A stretch of 23,438 nucleotides of DNA from contig JAUXCL010000013.1 in the NCBI GenBank assembly GCA_030618905.1, positions 1-23,438 on the forward strand. Reading direction: 5' to 3'. The translations under genes and the position numbers were made by a program. Within the stretch, counting starts at the first letter, position 1. Each line of letters starts with the position of its first letter. This document shows, one piece after another, positions 21,659 through 23,438 of the stretch. Origin of the DNA: Bacteroidales bacterium. GTDB taxonomy: Bacteria > Bacteroidota > Bacteroidia > Bacteroidales > B18-G4. Under the pieces are notes generated by a model. It was not told the origin of the DNA. It saw only the letters and a program-made list of their open reading frames with translations, and made no database searches.

Positions 21659-23266
21659 GTGTTTAAACTTGAAACCCAAATTAACATCAATTCCAAGGAA
21701 TTCAAAGAGAATAAAAAGGCATTTGAGAAGATCCTCGCGGACTACAAAAAGATCTATAAAGATGTAACCAAAGGCGGATCTGAAAACGCAATTCAAAAGC
21801 ACAAGGCCAGAGGTAAACTGCTGGCCAGGGAAAGGATCTATAAGCTGATCGATCCCAACACACCATTCCTTGAATTGTCTTCCCTGGCAGCTTATGGTCA
21901 GTATGAAAATGATTTTCCATCTGCTGGTATCGTTACAGGCATAGGTGTGATCCATGGACGTGAAACGGTAATTATTGCCAATGATGCTACGGTCAAAGGC
22001 GGCACTTATATGCAATGGACCATCAGAAAGCATTTACGGGCACAGGAAATAGCACTGGAAAACCATCTTCCAACCGTTTATATGGTAGATTCGGGGGGTG
22101 CATTTCTGCCCGAGCAGGATAAGGTATTTCCTGACAAAAATCACTTTGGACGTTTCTTTTACAACCAGGCACGTCTGTCAGCCATGGGAATTCCACAGAT
22201 TGCCATAGTCATGGGTTCATGCACCGCCGGCGGGGCTTATGTCCCGGCAATGAGCGATGAAGCCATTATCGTCAAGAAGCAGGGAACTATCTTCCTGGGG
22301 GGGCCTCCTTTGGTTAAAGCAGCTACAGGTGAAGAGGTTACTGCTGAAGAGCTCGGAGGTGCGGAAGTCCATACCTCAATCTCCGGTGTGGCCGACCATA
22401 TTGCGGAAAATGACACACATGCTATCCAGATCTGCCGGAATATGTTTGAGTCGATGGAACAAAAGGAGAAGCAACACCTGGACCTTACCAGGATTGAAGA
22501 ACCTGCGTACGATCCGGCAGAACTATATGGTATTGCCCCGGTCGACCTGAAAAAAATGGTAGACTCCAGGGAGGTGATCATGCGGATTGTGGATGGCAGT
22601 AAATTCCACGAGTTCAAAGAAAGATATGCCCCAACCCTTGTGACAGGATTTGCCCGGATCATGGGCTACCCGATAGGTATCCTGGCGAATAATGGAGTGT
22701 TATTCCCTGAATCAGCCGTTAAAGGAACGCACTTTATTGAATTGTGTACAAGCAGAAAGATCCCTTTGCTGTTCCTGCAAAATATTACAGGCTTTATCGT
22801 TGGAAAAGATTTTGAAAGAAGAGGCATAGCCAAGGAGGGGGCCAAAATGGTGCATGCTGTGGCCAATGCCGATGTTCCTAAATTCACCATCCTGTTTGGA
22901 GGCTCATTTGGTGCCGGTAATTACGGTATGGCCGGCCGTGCTTTTGATCCAAGATTGTTGTTCATGTGGCCAAATGCCAAGATCTCCGTTATGGGGGGTA
23001 TGCAGGCAGCCAACGTGCTGGTTACTGTGAAAAAAGACCAATTCAAACTCAAAGGCGAAGAAATGCCGGAAAAAGATGTAGAAAAGCTAAGGAAAAATAT
23101 CGAAACAAAGTATGACATCGAAGGTTCAGCTTACTACAGTACCTCTCGCTTATGGGATGATGGCATTATCGATCCTATGGATACACGTAAAGTAGTGGCT
23201 ATGGGTATCGCTATGTCGCTGAACAAAATTTATCCTGAACAGAAATATGGTGTTTTCAGGATGTAA
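21659..23266 (+). CDS. Acyl-CoA carboxylase carboxyltransferase (beta) subunit, methylcrotonyl-CoA type
   Basis: A 535-residue carboxyltransferase that moves the carboxyl group from biotin to an acyl-CoA. N-terminal half: KHKARGKLLARERIYKLID, VKGGTYMQWTIRKHLRAQEI, YMVDSGGAFLPEQDKVFPDK, HFGRFFYNQARLSAMGIPQI, VMGSCTAGGAYVPAMSDEAI and FLGGPPLVKAATGEEVTAEE, all typical of methylcrotonyl-CoA carboxylase beta (and the close geranyl-CoA relative) and unlike propionyl-CoA carboxylases. C-terminal half: PLLFLQNITGFIVG, FGGSFGAGNYGMAGRAF and FMWPNAKISVMGG. The start is a GTG at 21659; no ATG is in frame between it and the conserved region. The biotin-carrying alpha subunit is not in view. With the downstream hydratase and the divergent lyase it would cover the 3-methylcrotonyl-CoA to HMG-CoA steps of leucine degradation. 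Confidence 0.92.
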   Translation: MFKLETQININSKEFKENKKAFEKILADYKKIYKDVTKGGSENAIQKHKARGKLLARERIYKLIDPNTPFLELSSLAAYGQYENDFPSAGIVTGIGVIHGRETVIIANDATVKGGTYMQWTIRKHLRAQEIALENHLPTVYMVDSGGAFLPEQDKVFPDKNHFGRFFYNQARLSAMGIPQIAIVMGSCTAGGAYVPAMSDEAIIVKKQGTIFLGGPPLVKAATGEEVTAEELGGAEVHTSISGVADHIAENDTHAIQICRNMFESMEQKEKQHLDLTRIEEPAYDPAELYGIAPVDLKKMVDSREVIMRIVDGSKFHEFKERYAPTLVTGFARIMGYPIGILANNGVLFPESAVKGTHFIELCTSRKIPLLFLQNITGFIVGKDFERRGIAKEGAKMVHAVANADVPKFTILFGGSFGAGNYGMAGRAFDPRLLFMWPNAKISVMGGMQAANVLVTVKKDQFKLKGEEMPEKDVEKLRKNIETKYDIEGSAYYSTSRLWDDGIIDPMDTRKVVAMGIAMSLNKIYPEQKYGVFRM

Positions 23267-23331
23267 TAGGGGTTTTATTATTCAAACCATCCTTTTTCGA
23301 TAATTTACCCATATTAAATTGATAAAAGCTC

Positions 23332-23438
23332 ATGAAGAATTTTGAAAATATCGAGTTTGTCCTTGAAAATAAAATCGGAACCGTTTGGCTTAACCGGCCC
23401 GAGATACACAATGCCATGAATGCAGAAATGATAGGAGA
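23332..23438 (+). CDS. Enoyl-CoA hydratase/isomerase family protein (3' partial)
   Basis: The first 35 codons are in the window: ATG at 23332, FENIEFVLENKIGTVWLNRP followed by EIHNAMNAEMIG, the standard N-terminus of the crotonase family (strand pair, then NRPExxNAM). It begins 65 bp after the carboxyltransferase stop on the same strand. By context it is probably a methylglutaconyl-CoA hydratase (LiuC-like), but the active-site residues lie beyond the window. Confidence 0.85.
   Translation, partial: MKNFENIEFVLENKIGTVWLNRPEIHNAMNAEMIG

Overview
The window reads as a chromosomal segment of a Bacteroidota bacterium, most like a free-living Bacteroidales-type or related marine/sediment lineage. 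The signs are two secreted proteins ending in type IX secretion (T9SS) C-terminal sorting domains, several promoters of the Bacteroidota TAnnTTTG type, a TolQ/ExbB-4TM-ExbD-ExbD operon, a LytTR regulator with a TPR-bearing LytS-type kinase, and almost no Shine-Dalgarno sequences. The exact genus cannot be told from the sequence alone.

Layout. 1-3680: the 3' end of a YCF48-like propeller protein and a complete 1035-residue FG-GAP/LamG/Ig protein, both T9SS cargo. 3846-6772: LytTR response regulator and its likely histidine kinase. 7009-9601: HAD phosphatase, tRNA-dihydrouridine synthase (convergent, overlapping by 12 bp) and a CPBP membrane protease. 9639-11934 (minus): the ExbB/ExbD energy-transducing operon with its own terminator. 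12004-13075 (minus): tRNA-Ser(GGA), a 53-codon remnant of a type I asparaginase, and TatD. 13148-14857: a GT9 heptosyltransferase-like gene converging on a glyoxalase-II-like hydrolase. 15004-20320: a large TolB-propeller plus outer-membrane-barrel protein, a ROK-family kinase and a second metallo-beta-lactamase-fold hydrolase. 20328-23438: an HMG-CoA-lyase-like enzyme divergent from a methylcrotonyl-CoA-carboxylase-type beta subunit and the start of an enoyl-CoA hydratase, together resembling a leucine/branched acyl-CoA degradation cluster.

The most unusual feature is a family of short tandem arrays, nearly all with a 7-nt unit (twice 8 nt), at many gene junctions. The unit sequence differs from place to place while the unit length stays the same. 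The arrays come in repeated architectures: a forward array, an AT-rich 14-nt spacer and an inverted array after both T9SS genes; and an octamer block followed by a pyrimidine-rich heptamer block at two distant sites. Heptamer arrays also sit in frame inside both T9SS sorting domains, next to a palindrome whose two arms differ between the genes but stay paired by three compensatory base-pair changes. Variation in heptamer number there would shift the reading frame through the sorting domain, so these could be contingency loci controlling secretion or anchoring; that step is inference.

No CRISPR array, transposase, rRNA or phage gene was seen.
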